A DNA stretch of 50,202 bases from Ectothiorhodospira mobilis (GTDB taxonomy: Bacteria; Pseudomonadota; Gammaproteobacteria; Ectothiorhodospirales; Ectothiorhodospiraceae), in contig NZ_NRSK01000022.1 in NCBI RefSeq assembly GCF_016584115.1, positions 1 through 50,202 on the forward strand, in the 5' to 3' direction. The number at the start of each line of letters is the position of its first letter. The stretch's first letter is position 1. Of this stretch, positions 28,306 to 36,498 are shown piece by piece. The translations under genes were made by a program, and so were the position numbers. The notes beneath the pieces were generated by a model. The model had not been told where the DNA came from. It saw only the letters and a list, made by a program, of their open reading frames with translations, and searched no databases.

Positions 28306-28358
28306 GGATGCCTTTTGCATGGATTCACTGCATTGGAATGGGGTCACTCAGGTGGTTG

Positions 28359-28381
28359 CCCGCGAGGGGTGCCCCTGCGGG
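28359..28381. repeat. Inverted repeat upstream of hsdM
   Basis: CCCGC-G-AGGGG pairs with CCCCT-GCGGG around a two-base loop, with one bulged G. It lies in the 173-base gap between hsdM and the EamA permease gene, upstream of hsdM on the minus strand. It could be a hairpin in the RM leader or simply GC-rich spacer. Confidence 0.35.
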
Positions 28382-28478
28382 CCAGGCTCCGCCACGGCCG
28401 GTTGCCCGGCGGTGGCAGACGCCAGGGGGCATCGACCGGTCGGGGCCTCCCTGGCCGGCACCCCCGGGCCGCTTCGCC

Positions 28479-29375
28479 TCACCCGGCGCGAGAATGCACG
28501 CTCAGCGCCGTGACCGTGATCAGGATCAGCCCCATGCCCAGGATCTGCAGGGCGGCCAGGCTTTCCCCCAGGACCACGACGCCGAACAGGGACGCGGTGA
28601 CCGGCTCCACCATGGCCACTATGGCGGCCACGGCCGGGGCGGTGTGCTTCAGGCCGACGATATAGAAGATGAAGGACAGCCCCGCGCCGAGCACCCCCAG
28701 GATCACGAACAGCGGCCAGGTGGGGGCGCCCAGCACCGCCACGGCCTGGCCGGCGTCCCCCGTCCAGATGAGGATGCAGACCAGGGCCGCGAACGCGATC
28801 ACCAGGATCGACTGGGGACTGCCGTGGGGGGCCGCATACTTGAAGCCGAAGATGAACAGGGCGTAGGACAGGCCCGAGAGCAGCCCGGCGGCGACCCCCA
28901 GGGGCGTGACGCCGCCGGCCCCGGTCTCCAGGATGCGCGTGAGCAGCACCACGCCGATCATCACCATGACGATGGCGATCCACTTGAACAGGGTGGGCCT
29001 CTCCAGCCGGAGGGCAAAGGACACCAGAAAGACGAACACCGGCGCGCAGTACATCAGCGTCGCCGCCACCGCGACGCTGCCCTCGGCGATGCTGACGAAA
29101 TAGAAGGCGAAATTGCCGGCCACGCCAAGACCGGCGATGGCCGACCAGAACCATAACCGGGGGTTAGACAGTCCGCTACCCCGGGGGCGCAGGGCCAGCC
29201 AGACGAGCACGAACAACAGCCCGATGGCCCCCCGGTAGAACGACACCACCAGCGCATCCCAGCCATCGGCCATGAGGATCCCGCCGATCCCCCCCGAAAG
29301 CCCCCAGCACAGGGCGGCCAGGATCACCATGGCGGTACTCACCCCCGCCGCTTTTTCCGTTGTGATCGTTTTCAA
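28479..29375 (-). CDS. EamA-family (DMT) permease
   Basis: A 298-residue inner-membrane transporter of the drug/metabolite superfamily. Ten hydrophobic segments in two repeated halves are apparent, each half beginning with an EamA-like stretch (LCWGLSGGIGGILMADGWDAL; LLSGLSYALFIFGFKYAAPH). A conserved VEPVTASLFGVVVLGESL segment lies near the C-terminus. Substrate unknown. The start is a TTG at 29375, seven bases after AAAGGT; ATG codons further in would remove the first membrane segment. It is divergent from tcuA, across 162 bases. Confidence 0.88.
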   Translation of the reverse strand: MKTITTEKAAGVSTAMVILAALCWGLSGGIGGILMADGWDALVVSFYRGAIGLLFVLVWLALRPRGSGLSNPRLWFWSAIAGLGVAGNFAFYFVSIAEGSVAVAATLMYCAPVFVFLVSFALRLERPTLFKWIAIVMVMIGVVLLTRILETGAGGVTPLGVAAGLLSGLSYALFIFGFKYAAPHGSPQSILVIAFAALVCILIWTGDAGQAVAVLGAPTWPLFVILGVLGAGLSFIFYIVGLKHTAPAVAAIVAMVEPVTASLFGVVVLGESLAALQILGMGLILITVTALSVHSRAG

Positions 29376-29503
29376 ATCAGACCTTTATGGGTTCATGCGT
29401 TTCATGCCCCGACATGCACCGGGCGTGCGGGGCGTTTGCGCAGGCGAGACTACCGCATTCCGCGGCCGCTTGCAGTGACGGGCCGGGCAGGGGCCGGATG
29501 CGG

Positions 29504-29509
29504 TATGAT
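29504..29509 (+). promoter_or_regulatory. Possible -10 box of the tcuAB unit
   Basis: TATGAT lies 28 bases before the tcuA ATG in the divergent intergenic region. No good -35 box is found at 16-18 bases upstream, so an activator may be needed, or the match is chance. Confidence 0.3.
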
Positions 29510-29537
29510 CCGGCCGTGAACCAGCGTTTTCCCCGCA

Positions 29538-30911
29538 ATGCCCCCCGAACCCTATGATGTCCTGGTCATCGGCGGCGGTCTCGCCGCCCTGTGTGCCGCC
29601 CTCGCGGCCCGCGAGGCCGGGGCCTCGGTGCTGCTGGCGGAGCGGGCCCCCAAGGCCCTGCGCGGCGGCAACGCCCGCCATTCCCGCAACCTGCGCATCG
29701 CCCACGACGCCCCCTCCCCCCTCTTTCCGGGGAAGTACGCCGTGGAGGAATTCATCCATGATCTGGAGACCGCCCACCAGGGCCATGGCGACCCGGAACT
29801 GGTGCGCCTCCTGGCCCGGGGCTCGGCGGAACTGCCCGGGTGGCTCCAGGCCCGGGGGGTGCGCTTCCAGCTGCCGGAGCGCGGCGCCCTGCCCTGGTCA
29901 CGCAAGACCGCCTTCTTCCTGGGGGGCGGGCGCACCCTCATGAACACCCTGTACGCCGCTGCCGCGGACCGGGGGGTGGAGATCCGTTACGACACCCACG
30001 TGACCCATCTGCATCTGGAGGATGCCCGGGTGCATACCGTACCCACCCGGGGACCGGAGGGGGACGCTGTCCTGCGGGCCCGGCGCGTGGTCTGCTGCAG
30101 CGGCGGCTACCAGGCGGACCGCCGGGCCCTGGCCGCCGCCGGCTGTCCCGGCGCCCGGCACTACATCAACCGCGGCAGCCCCCATGTCACCGGCGATCTG
30201 CTGCTGCAGCTGCTGGACCAGGGGGCCGCCCCGGCCGGGGTGCCCGGCAGCTGCCACCGGGTGGCGGTGCATGCCTGCTCGCCGCCGGAGGACGGCGGCA
30301 TCGTCACCCGCGTGGACGGCATGCCCTGGGGGCTGGTGGTGGATGTCCACGGCCGGCGCTTTCGCGATGAGGGGGAGGAGATCACCCCGCGGCGCTATTC
30401 CGCCTGGGGCCGCTGGGTGTCGGACCTTCCCGGGGCCCGGGCCCACCTGATCCTGGATGACGCCGGACTGCAGCGGGCGCCGCCCTCCCTGTATGCCCCG
30501 GTGACGGCAAACACCCTGGAGGACCTGGGCCGCAGGCTCGGGCTCCCGCCCGGGGCCCTGGAGCGGACCGTGCAGCGCTACCACGCCGCCCGGGTGGATG
30601 GGGGGGACGATCCCCTGGCCCATCACACCACCGGCCTGACGCCCCCCAAGAGCCGCTGCGCCCTGCCCCTGGAGGGCCCGCCGTTCCATGCCTGGACCCT
30701 GGCCCCGGGGGTCACCTTCACCGGCCATGGCCTGGCGGTGGACCCCCGGGGGCGCATCCGCCGCCGCCACGGGCCCCCTTGCGGGACCCTCTACGCCGCC
30801 GGGATGATCATGTCCCCGGCGGTGCTGGGCCCCGGCTACGTGGCCGGCGCCGCCCTGACCCTGTGCGCCGTGTCCGGCCGCATCGCCGGCGAGGCGGCCG
30901 CCCGGGGATGA
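29538..30911 (+). CDS. tcuA: FAD-dependent TcuA/CobZ-like dehydrogenase
   Basis: A 457-residue FAD-binding protein of the fumarate reductase/succinate dehydrogenase flavoprotein class, closest in pattern to TcuA (tricarballylate dehydrogenase) and to the N-terminal half of Rhodobacter capsulatus CobZ. The N-terminal Rossmann motif is DVLVIGGGLAALCAALAAREAG, followed by RGGNARHSRNLR. Later blocks are FFLGGGRTLMNT, FRDEGEE, GLTPPKS and GMIMSPAVLGPGYVAGAAL near the flavin site. TcuA oxidises tricarballylate to cis-aconitate; CobZ oxidises precorrin-3A in B12 synthesis. Sequence alone does not decide between them. It is followed 91 bases later by a TcuB-like partner. Confidence 0.85.
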   Translation: MPPEPYDVLVIGGGLAALCAALAAREAGASVLLAERAPKALRGGNARHSRNLRIAHDAPSPLFPGKYAVEEFIHDLETAHQGHGDPELVRLLARGSAELPGWLQARGVRFQLPERGALPWSRKTAFFLGGGRTLMNTLYAAAADRGVEIRYDTHVTHLHLEDARVHTVPTRGPEGDAVLRARRVVCCSGGYQADRRALAAAGCPGARHYINRGSPHVTGDLLLQLLDQGAAPAGVPGSCHRVAVHACSPPEDGGIVTRVDGMPWGLVVDVHGRRFRDEGEEITPRRYSAWGRWVSDLPGARAHLILDDAGLQRAPPSLYAPVTANTLEDLGRRLGLPPGALERTVQRYHAARVDGGDDPLAHHTTGLTPPKSRCALPLEGPPFHAWTLAPGVTFTGHGLAVDPRGRIRRRHGPPCGTLYAAGMIMSPAVLGPGYVAGAALTLCAVSGRIAGEAAARG

Positions 30912-31002
30912 CCCGGCCTCTGGGCCCTCCCCAAGCCCTCCCAAACCGTCGGAGGCGGAACCGTCCGTCCCGGCCGGTTTTCCAATCCAAGGATCGCCCC
31001 CG

Positions 31003-32166
31003 GTGCCTGCCATGACCCAGCCCAACGCCCCCAACGCAATGGAAACGGAGACGGAAGCCGAGACCCGCCGCACCCTGCACCTGTGCAACATCTGCGGCTT
31101 CTGCACCGGCCTGTGCGCGGTCTTTCGCAGCGCCGAGCGGCGCCCGGCCCTGACCCGGGCGGACCTGGACCACCTGGCCCACCTCTGCCACAACTGCCGG
31201 GCCTGCTGGTACGCCTGCCAGTACGCCCCGCCCCATGCCTTCGCCATCAACGTCCCCGCCACCCTGGCCCGCCAGCGCGCCGAAAGCTACCGGCGCTACG
31301 CCTGGCCCCGGCCCCTGGCGGGGCTGCTGGCCCGCAGCGGCATCGCCACCACGGCGGTGGCCCTGTTCACCACCCTGCTGGTGCCCCTGCTCACCCTGTT
31401 GTGGGTGCCCGGCGAGGTGCTGTTCGCCGCCCACCGGGCCGAGGGGGCGTTCTACCGGGTGATCCCCTGGGGGGTGATGAGCGCGGTGGCCACGCTCACC
31501 CTGGGCTTCTCCGTCTTGGCGGTGGGGGTGGGCCTGGTCCGCTACTGGCGGGACATCGGCCGCGGCGGCCCGCCGGCCGTCTCCGTCTGGCGGGCCCTGC
31601 CGGCGGCGGCCCGGGACCTGTTCACCCTGCGCAACCTGGAGGGTGGGGGCGGCGGCTGCAACGACCGCAGCGAGCGCCCCGGTCACACCCGGCGGCGCCT
31701 GCATCACGCCCTGTTCTACGGCTTTTTGCTGTGTCTGGCCGCCACCATCGTGGCCGCCGGCTATCACCACTTCCTGCACTGGCAGGCCCCCTACCCCCTG
31801 TTCAGCCTGCCCACCCTGCTGGGCACCGTGGGCGGCCTGTCCATGGTCACGGGGGCCGCGGGGATGATCCGGCTCAAGCGCGGCGCCGATCCGGCCCCCA
31901 CCGCCGCCGACACCCTGCCCGCGGACTACGCCCTGCTGGGCCTGCTGCTGGCCACCGCCGCCACGGGCCTGCTGCTGCTGGCCCTGCGCCAGACCCCGGC
32001 CATGGGGCTGATCCTGGCCCTGCATCTGGGCACGGTGCTGGGGTTCTTCGTGATGATCCCCTACAGCAAGTTCGTCCACGGCGCCTACCGCGCCGCGTCC
32101 CTGCTGCGGGCCGCCATGGAACGCCCCACCGACCGGCCCACGGGTCTGAGTCAGGGGCTGTCCTAG
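31003..32166 (+). CDS. tcuB: TcuB/CobZ C-terminal-like Fe-S membrane protein
   Basis: A 387-residue protein with an N-terminal ferredoxin-like domain and a membrane domain. Two cysteine clusters, LCNICGFCTGLCAVF and LCHNCRACWYACQYAP, suit two 4Fe-4S centres. Several hydrophobic helices follow, with histidines such as YHHFLHW and LHLG that may bind heme. This matches TcuB, which re-oxidises the flavin of TcuA and passes electrons to the quinone pool. In R. capsulatus the two halves are fused as CobZ. The GTG at 31003 is nine bases after AAGGA; the ATG at 31012 is the alternative. Confidence 0.85.
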   Translation: MPAMTQPNAPNAMETETEAETRRTLHLCNICGFCTGLCAVFRSAERRPALTRADLDHLAHLCHNCRACWYACQYAPPHAFAINVPATLARQRAESYRRYAWPRPLAGLLARSGIATTAVALFTTLLVPLLTLLWVPGEVLFAAHRAEGAFYRVIPWGVMSAVATLTLGFSVLAVGVGLVRYWRDIGRGGPPAVSVWRALPAAARDLFTLRNLEGGGGGCNDRSERPGHTRRRLHHALFYGFLLCLAATIVAAGYHHFLHWQAPYPLFSLPTLLGTVGGLSMVTGAAGMIRLKRGADPAPTAADTLPADYALLGLLLATAATGLLLLALRQTPAMGLILALHLGTVLGFFVMIPYSKFVHGAYRAASLLRAAMERPTDRPTGLSQGLS

Positions 32167-32176
32167 GGGAAGCCCC

Positions 32177-33073
32177 TCAGGAGGCGGCAGTCTGTTCCGT
32201 GGCCGCCAGCCGCTGCCGCAACCGCTCCGCCAGTCGCGCCGCCGGCTCCGTGGGGCGACCCGGGGCCCGGTGCAGGGCGATGTCCACCCAGGGCAGGGGA
32301 GGCAGCCCCTCCGCCTCCCCGAGGGGGCGGAGCCCCGCAGACATCATGGAAGGGGTCAGCACCGTCACCGCCAGACCGGCCCGGACCGCCGCCAGCAGAC
32401 CGGCCAGGCCACTGCCCGTGTAGGCCACCCGCCAGGATCGGCCCGACGCCTCCAGGGCCTCCAGGGCCTGTTCCCGGAAGATGCAGGTTCCCCGGCGGGA
32501 AAGGGCCAGGGGCAAGGGGTCCCGCCGATGGGCGGCATGATCCGAGGCCCCGGCCCACCACAGCGGCTCCCGGCGCAGGGTCTCGCCACCGGGGCTGCCG
32601 GGCTGGCGGGTCACCACCGCCAGGTCCAGTCCCCCGGCGCGCACCTTGCGCACCAGATCCATGCTCAGACCGCACTCCACCGTCAGTTCCACGCCGGGGA
32701 AGCGTTCCTCGAATTCCGTCAGCAGGGGCGGGATAAAACCCAGATAGTCGTCGGGGATACCGAGCCGTAACCGTCCCCCCAGACGGGCGGCACGGAGTTC
32801 CTGCCAGGCCAGGGCGTGATGGCGCAGCATCTCCCGGGCATGGGCCAGCAACCGCTCCCCCTCCGGCGTCGGCGTCAGGGTGCCACGGTCCAGAAGACGA
32901 TGGCCGGTGCGCCGCTCCAGCCGCGCCAGATGGGCGCTCACCGTGGACTGGGCCCGATGCAACCGCCGCCCTGCGGCGGTGAACCCGCCACTGTCCACCA
33001 CCGCCACCAGGGACTGCAATTGTTCCAGGTCGAGGGGATGCCCCTCCACCATCATGTTTTGTGATTCTTCCAT
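32177..33073 (-). CDS. LysR-family transcriptional regulator
   Basis: A 298-residue regulator. The N-terminal winged helix-turn-helix is typical: LQSLVAVVDSGGFTAAGRRLHRAQSTVSAHLARLERRTGHRLLDR-like order over residues 15-70. The effector domain follows (GRLRLGIPDDYLGFIPPLL onward). It is convergent with tcuB (gap of ten bases) and divergent from the EamA permease gene at 33160 across 86 bases, so the permease is its most likely target. TcuR, the known regulator of tcuABC in Salmonella, is also LysR-type, so control of tcuAB is possible too. Confidence 0.93.
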   Translation of the reverse strand: MEESQNMMVEGHPLDLEQLQSLVAVVDSGGFTAAGRRLHRAQSTVSAHLARLERRTGHRLLDRGTLTPTPEGERLLAHAREMLRHHALAWQELRAARLGGRLRLGIPDDYLGFIPPLLTEFEERFPGVELTVECGLSMDLVRKVRAGGLDLAVVTRQPGSPGGETLRREPLWWAGASDHAAHRRDPLPLALSRRGTCIFREQALEALEASGRSWRVAYTGSGLAGLLAAVRAGLAVTVLTPSMMSAGLRPLGEAEGLPPLPWVDIALHRAPGRPTEPAARLAERLRQRLAATEQTAAS

Positions 33074-33159
33074 CCTGAAAATTCGTTTCCGTCATGTGTT
33101 TTGCATCCCTATCTTCACCTCCGAAACGTTTTATTTAAAGGCATGAGGAGGCAGATGGC
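33074..33159. promoter_or_regulatory. Divergent LysR/EamA control region
   Basis: This 86-base gap is strikingly A/T-rich compared with its flanks and must contain both promoters. It holds the palindrome AAACGTTT at 33124-33131 and TTTAAAGG nearby, candidates for LysR binding. The EamA ribosome-binding site GAGGAG lies at 33145-33150. Confidence 0.5.
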
Positions 33160-34068
33160 ATGCAGCACAGACCGGAAAACATAAACGGTATCCTGGCGGG
33201 TGTTTTCAGTGTGGTCCTCTGGAGCGGCCTGCCCGTGCTGCGGGGGATGACGGACCTGCCCCCCCTGCAGGTGGCCGCCGTCGCCCTGGGCGCGGCGGCC
33301 CTGCTGAGCGGGGGGACGACGCGGCTGCGGGCCGCATCCGTCCCCGGATGCCCCGCGGCCGGGGGAACGGGATACTGGATCGCCGGCGTGGGGGGGCTGG
33401 CGGGGGCCCTGTACTTCTATTTCCTCGCCCTGGGGCTGGGGGACCCGGCCGTGGTGACCCTGGTCACCTATACCTGGCCCCTGGGCTTTGTCCTGGCCGC
33501 CGAGCTCCGGGCCGGTCGCCGGCCGCAGCCGGCCATGCTCACGGGGGCAGGCATCGCCTTCGCCGGCATCACCCCATTGCTGGCCGGGGGGGGCGGCGGA
33601 CCCACCCCCACGGCCGCCTGGCTCGGGGGGATGGCCAGCGGCGGCGCCTGGATCGCCTTTTCCCTCTATCTGCGGGGTGCGGGACCACTGCCCGCCGGGG
33701 CCTGGGCAGGCCTGTTCGGTCGCGCCGCCCTGGTGGTGCTGTGCCTCCACCTGGCCCTGGAAACCACCCTCCGGGGGACTCCGGCAGACTGGCTCGCCGC
33801 CGCCGCCATCGGCATCGGACCCTACGGCCTTGCCTTCATGACCTGGGGATACGCCCTGCGCCACGGGCCCGCCGGCCTGCTGGGCACCCTCACCTATGCC
33901 GTGCCGGTCCTCTCCGGGGCCGCCCTGGTGGCCCTGGGCTGGAGTCCGGCGGACCCGCGACTGGCCCTGGCCGCGGCGGCGGTGGCGGGCGGGGCCCTGA
34001 TCGCCTCCGGACGCCTCACGGCAGTCCGGCCGAAACGCCACTGGCCGCGGCGTCGGCTGACGGGATGA
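33160..34068 (+). CDS. EamA-family (DMT) permease, LysR-linked
   Basis: A 302-residue inner-membrane permease with about ten hydrophobic segments. It starts INGILAGVFSVVLWSGLPVLRGM, and the second half begins WLGGMASGGAWIAFSLYLRG. It is divergent from the LysR gene, a common arrangement for DMT exporters of amino acids or related metabolites. The substrate is not apparent. A good ribosome-binding site (GAGGAG) precedes the ATG. It shares only general architecture with the EamA permease at 28479-29375, so the two do not look like a recent duplication. Confidence 0.88.
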   Translation: MQHRPENINGILAGVFSVVLWSGLPVLRGMTDLPPLQVAAVALGAAALLSGGTTRLRAASVPGCPAAGGTGYWIAGVGGLAGALYFYFLALGLGDPAVVTLVTYTWPLGFVLAAELRAGRRPQPAMLTGAGIAFAGITPLLAGGGGGPTPTAAWLGGMASGGAWIAFSLYLRGAGPLPAGAWAGLFGRAALVVLCLHLALETTLRGTPADWLAAAAIGIGPYGLAFMTWGYALRHGPAGLLGTLTYAVPVLSGAALVALGWSPADPRLALAAAAVAGGALIASGRLTAVRPKRHWPRRRLTG

Positions 34069-34121
34069 GCCGCATCGCCCGATCATGGCCCCCACCCCGG
34101 CCACGGGGCTATGATCCGGGG

Positions 34122-35291
34122 ATGGACACCGTGAACCTGCCCCAGCCACCCGACTACGGCGGCCACAGCCTGGCCAACCTCATGGCCTCCCTCTCGGCGG
34201 GCCTGGGTGGACCCATGCCGCACCAGGGACCGCTGGCGGTGCTGCCGCCGGAGGCGGTGGGCGGGCACCGCCACGTGGTGCTGGTGCTGGTGGACGGCCT
34301 GGGGGATGCCTTCCTCCAGGGCCAGCCCGCCCCCTTTCTCAACGGCCACCGCCTGGCCGGGATCGAGTCGGTCTTCCCCACCACCACCGCCTCCGGCATC
34401 ACCACGGTGCTCACCGGGGACCCCCCCGCGGTCCACGGCCTCACCGGCTGGCACGTGCATTTCCGCGAACTGGGGGCCGTGCTGGCGGTGCTGCCGGGGG
34501 TGCCCCGCTACGGTGGCGTGGGCTATGACCAGGCGCAGGTGGACCTGCAGCGGCTGCTGGGACACCACAGCCTGTTCGACCGCCTGCCGGTGGCCTCGGC
34601 CCTGGTGACACCGGAGCACATCGCCCGCACCCCCTTCAACGAGGCCCACCGGGGCCGGGCGCGGTTGTTCCCGTTCAAGGGGCTGGAATCCATGGTGGAC
34701 CAGGTGGTGGCGGCGGTGCGGGGCGGCGACGCCCCCCGCTTCGTCTACGCCTACTGGCCGGAGCTGGACGCCCGCGGCCACGAACACGGCCCCGATGGCG
34801 CCGAGACCCGCCGGCACCTGCAGGCGGTGGACACGGCCCTGGCGACCCTGGCCCGGCGCCTGGCAGGGACCGGCACCCTGTTGCTGGTGACCGCCGACCA
34901 CGGCATGGTGGCGGCGCACCACCGGGCCGACCTGGCGGACCACCCCGGCATCGCCCGCTGCCTGGCCCTGCCCCTGTGCGGCGAGCCGCGGGTGGCCTTC
35001 GCCTACGTGCGCCACGGCTGGCACGAGACCTTCGCCCGGCGGGTGCGGGAGGAACTGGGCCATGCCTGCACCCTGGTGCCCAGCCACCGGCTGCTGGAAC
35101 GGGGCTGGTTCGGCCCGGGCCGGCACCACCCGGAACTGGAGACGCGCATCGGCGACTTCGCCCTGATCATGCACCCGGGCTGGATCCTTCAGGACCGCAT
35201 CCTGGGGCGCGAACCCCACCGCATGGCGGGGGTGCACGGCGGCCTGGACCGCCGTGAGGTGGAGATCCCGCTGGTGCGGGCGCTGTGCTGA
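34122..35291 (+). CDS. Alkaline phosphatase superfamily phosphodiesterase
   Basis: A 389-residue protein of the type I phosphodiesterase/nucleotide pyrophosphatase fold. Metal-site residues appear in the family order: VLVLVDGLGD (Asp), FPTTTASGITTVLTG (the nucleophilic Thr), ELDARGHEHGPDG (Asp and His), VTADHGM (Asp and His) and MAGVHGG (His). No signal peptide is visible, so it is probably cytoplasmic; the substrate is unknown. The ATG at 34122 begins the region with similarity. The frame is open much further upstream, but only as a shadow of the permease gene. Confidence 0.87.
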   Translation: MDTVNLPQPPDYGGHSLANLMASLSAGLGGPMPHQGPLAVLPPEAVGGHRHVVLVLVDGLGDAFLQGQPAPFLNGHRLAGIESVFPTTTASGITTVLTGDPPAVHGLTGWHVHFRELGAVLAVLPGVPRYGGVGYDQAQVDLQRLLGHHSLFDRLPVASALVTPEHIARTPFNEAHRGRARLFPFKGLESMVDQVVAAVRGGDAPRFVYAYWPELDARGHEHGPDGAETRRHLQAVDTALATLARRLAGTGTLLLVTADHGMVAAHHRADLADHPGIARCLALPLCGEPRVAFAYVRHGWHETFARRVREELGHACTLVPSHRLLERGWFGPGRHHPELETRIGDFALIMHPGWILQDRILGREPHRMAGVHGGLDRREVEIPLVRALC

Positions 35292-35353
35292 CCGGGACCC
35301 GCGGCGGCGGCGTGTTACCATGGTGGGCCACTCAAGCGGAACAGGAACCCGCC

Positions 35354-35653
35354 ATGTCCGACGCCGATGCCCTGTTCGACCGTGCCGCGAGCCAGACCGT
35401 GGAGCTGGCCAACCGCCTGAGCGAGTCCGATCCCAAGGCGGATCTGTGGGATATCGCCGACGGCCTCCTGGCCGGTGCGGTGCACTACTGGCTGTACACC
35501 CGCCAGCCCTGCGGCGATCCCCGCTGCGAGCAATGCGCCCCCATCAGCACCGCCGAGGAGCGCCTGGCCCTGCTGCTGCAGGATGTGGAGCAGTACGCCC
35601 GCGACAGCGACTACTACCACGCCCCCACCGACCTCAACGTGGGCCGCGCCTGA
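35354..35653 (+). CDS. Small conserved protein with C-x4-C-x2-C motif
   Basis: A 99-residue protein that I do not recognise as a named family. It is acidic and probably all-helical. Its most notable feature is CGDPRCEQC near residue 56, which could bind a metal. The ATG at 35354 is preferred over an upstream in-frame CTG/TTG-type start because the earlier sequence is GC-rich spacer. Its last 13 codons lie in the 113-bp repeat at 35613-35725, and a second copy of those codons survives at 36386-36426, after the hicAB cassette. Confidence 0.75.
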   Translation: MSDADALFDRAASQTVELANRLSESDPKADLWDIADGLLAGAVHYWLYTRQPCGDPRCEQCAPISTAEERLALLLQDVEQYARDSDYYHAPTDLNVGRA

Positions 35654-35725
35654 GGCCTCAGCCCGGCAGGCGCAGCACCCAGGCCGCACCGCCCCACTGC
35701 GGGGTCCTGTCCAGTTCCATGCGGC
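35613..35725. repeat. 113-bp direct repeat, left copy
   Basis: Matches 36386-36498 at 110 of 113 positions (differences at 35655, 35717 and 35720). It contains the end of the C-motif gene and, on the minus strand at 35658-35720, the last codons and stop of the histidine kinase gene. The kinase fragment is a remnant; the functional kinase end is in the right copy. Confidence 0.95.
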
Positions 35726-35772
35726 AGTGAACTTCTATTCTCCCATGGTGCCAATAGTGATACCGTTCTGAC

Positions 35773-36030
35773 ATGGCGTCCGTGCGCAGGATCCTTGATC
35801 AGATGCGGCGCGAACCGGCTCATGTGCGGTTCGCGGATCTGATGAAGGTATGCGAGGCGTATTTCGGGAAACCCCGCCAGCACGGCACGAGCCATGCCAT
35901 TTTCAAGACCCCTTGGGCGGGGGATCCCCGGATCAATATCCAGAATGCCAAAGGGCGTGCCAAACCCTACCAGGTAAGGCAGGTGTTGATCGCCATCGAG
36001 AAACTGGAGAGCATGGGCAATGCAGAGTGA
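35773..36030 (+). CDS. hicA: HicA-family mRNA interferase toxin
   Basis: An 85-residue protein of the HicA/YcfA fold, a double-stranded-RNA-binding-like toxin that cleaves mRNA during translation. The active-site His lies in HGTSHAIFKTPW; INIQNAKGRAKPYQVRQVLIAIEKL forms the typical C-terminal strand and helix. The N-terminal part (VRRILDQMRREPAHVRFADLMKVCEAYFG) is longer than in the shortest HicA proteins but normal for this subtype. The hicB start lies within the last codons of hicA (11-base overlap), as expected for a toxin-first hicAB operon. The cassette is less GC-rich than its neighbours. Confidence 0.9.
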   Translation: MASVRRILDQMRREPAHVRFADLMKVCEAYFGKPRQHGTSHAIFKTPWAGDPRINIQNAKGRAKPYQVRQVLIAIEKLESMGNAE

Positions 36031-36352
36031 TCACTATACCTACCGCGTTACCTGGTCCGCCGAGGATGGTGAGTACGTCGGCCTGTGCGCTGAGTTCCCT
36101 TCGCTGTCCTGGTTGGCGGACTCCCCGGATGCGGCCTTGCAGGGTGTGCGGCGTTTGGTCGCCGATGCGGTAGCCGATATGGAGGCCGCCGGCGAGGCGG
36201 TTCCCGTACCGTTGGCGGAAAGGCACTACAGCGGTGAATTCCGCGTCCGCATCCCCCCTGAACTCCACCGCGATCTGGCGATCCAGGCTGCGGAGCAGCG
36301 CATCAGCCTGAACCGGCTGGTGAGTGCCAAGCTCGCGTCCACGCCGAAATGA
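36020..36352 (+). CDS. hicB: HicB-family antitoxin
   Basis: A 110-residue antitoxin. The N-terminal partly degraded RNase H-like HicB domain is YTYRVTWSAEDGEYVGLCAEFPSLSWLADSPDAALQGV. The C-terminal ribbon-helix-helix DNA-binding segment, FRVRIPPELHRDLAIQAAEQRISLNRLVSAKL, would autoregulate the operon. It overlaps hicA by 11 bases. The gene ends 33 bases before the right copy of the 113-bp repeat. Confidence 0.92.
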   Translation: MQSDHYTYRVTWSAEDGEYVGLCAEFPSLSWLADSPDAALQGVRRLVADAVADMEAAGEAVPVPLAERHYSGEFRVRIPPELHRDLAIQAAEQRISLNRLVSAKLASTPK

Positions 36353-36385
36353 AACCTGCACCGCGCTTGGGGTATCCAAAGGACG

Positions 36386-36498
36386 ACTACCACGCCCCCA
36401 CCGACCTCAACGTGGGCCGCGCCTGAGCCCTCAGCCCGGCAGGCGCAGCACCCAGGCCGCACCGCCCCACTGCGGGGTCCTGTCCAGTTGCAGGCGGC
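36386..36498. repeat. 113-bp direct repeat, right copy
   Basis: Second copy of 35613-35725, starting 773 bases later. It holds a remnant of the last 13 codons of the C-motif gene (36386-36426, plus strand) and the genuine 3' end of the histidine kinase gene (minus strand, stop at 36431). The 660 bases between the copies carry only hicAB and short spacers. Confidence 0.95.

Noticed and set aside
34083-35321. 412-codon minus-strand frame under the phosphodiesterase gene
   Set aside because: Antisense to a gene with all its metal-binding motifs in order; composition is that of a shadow.
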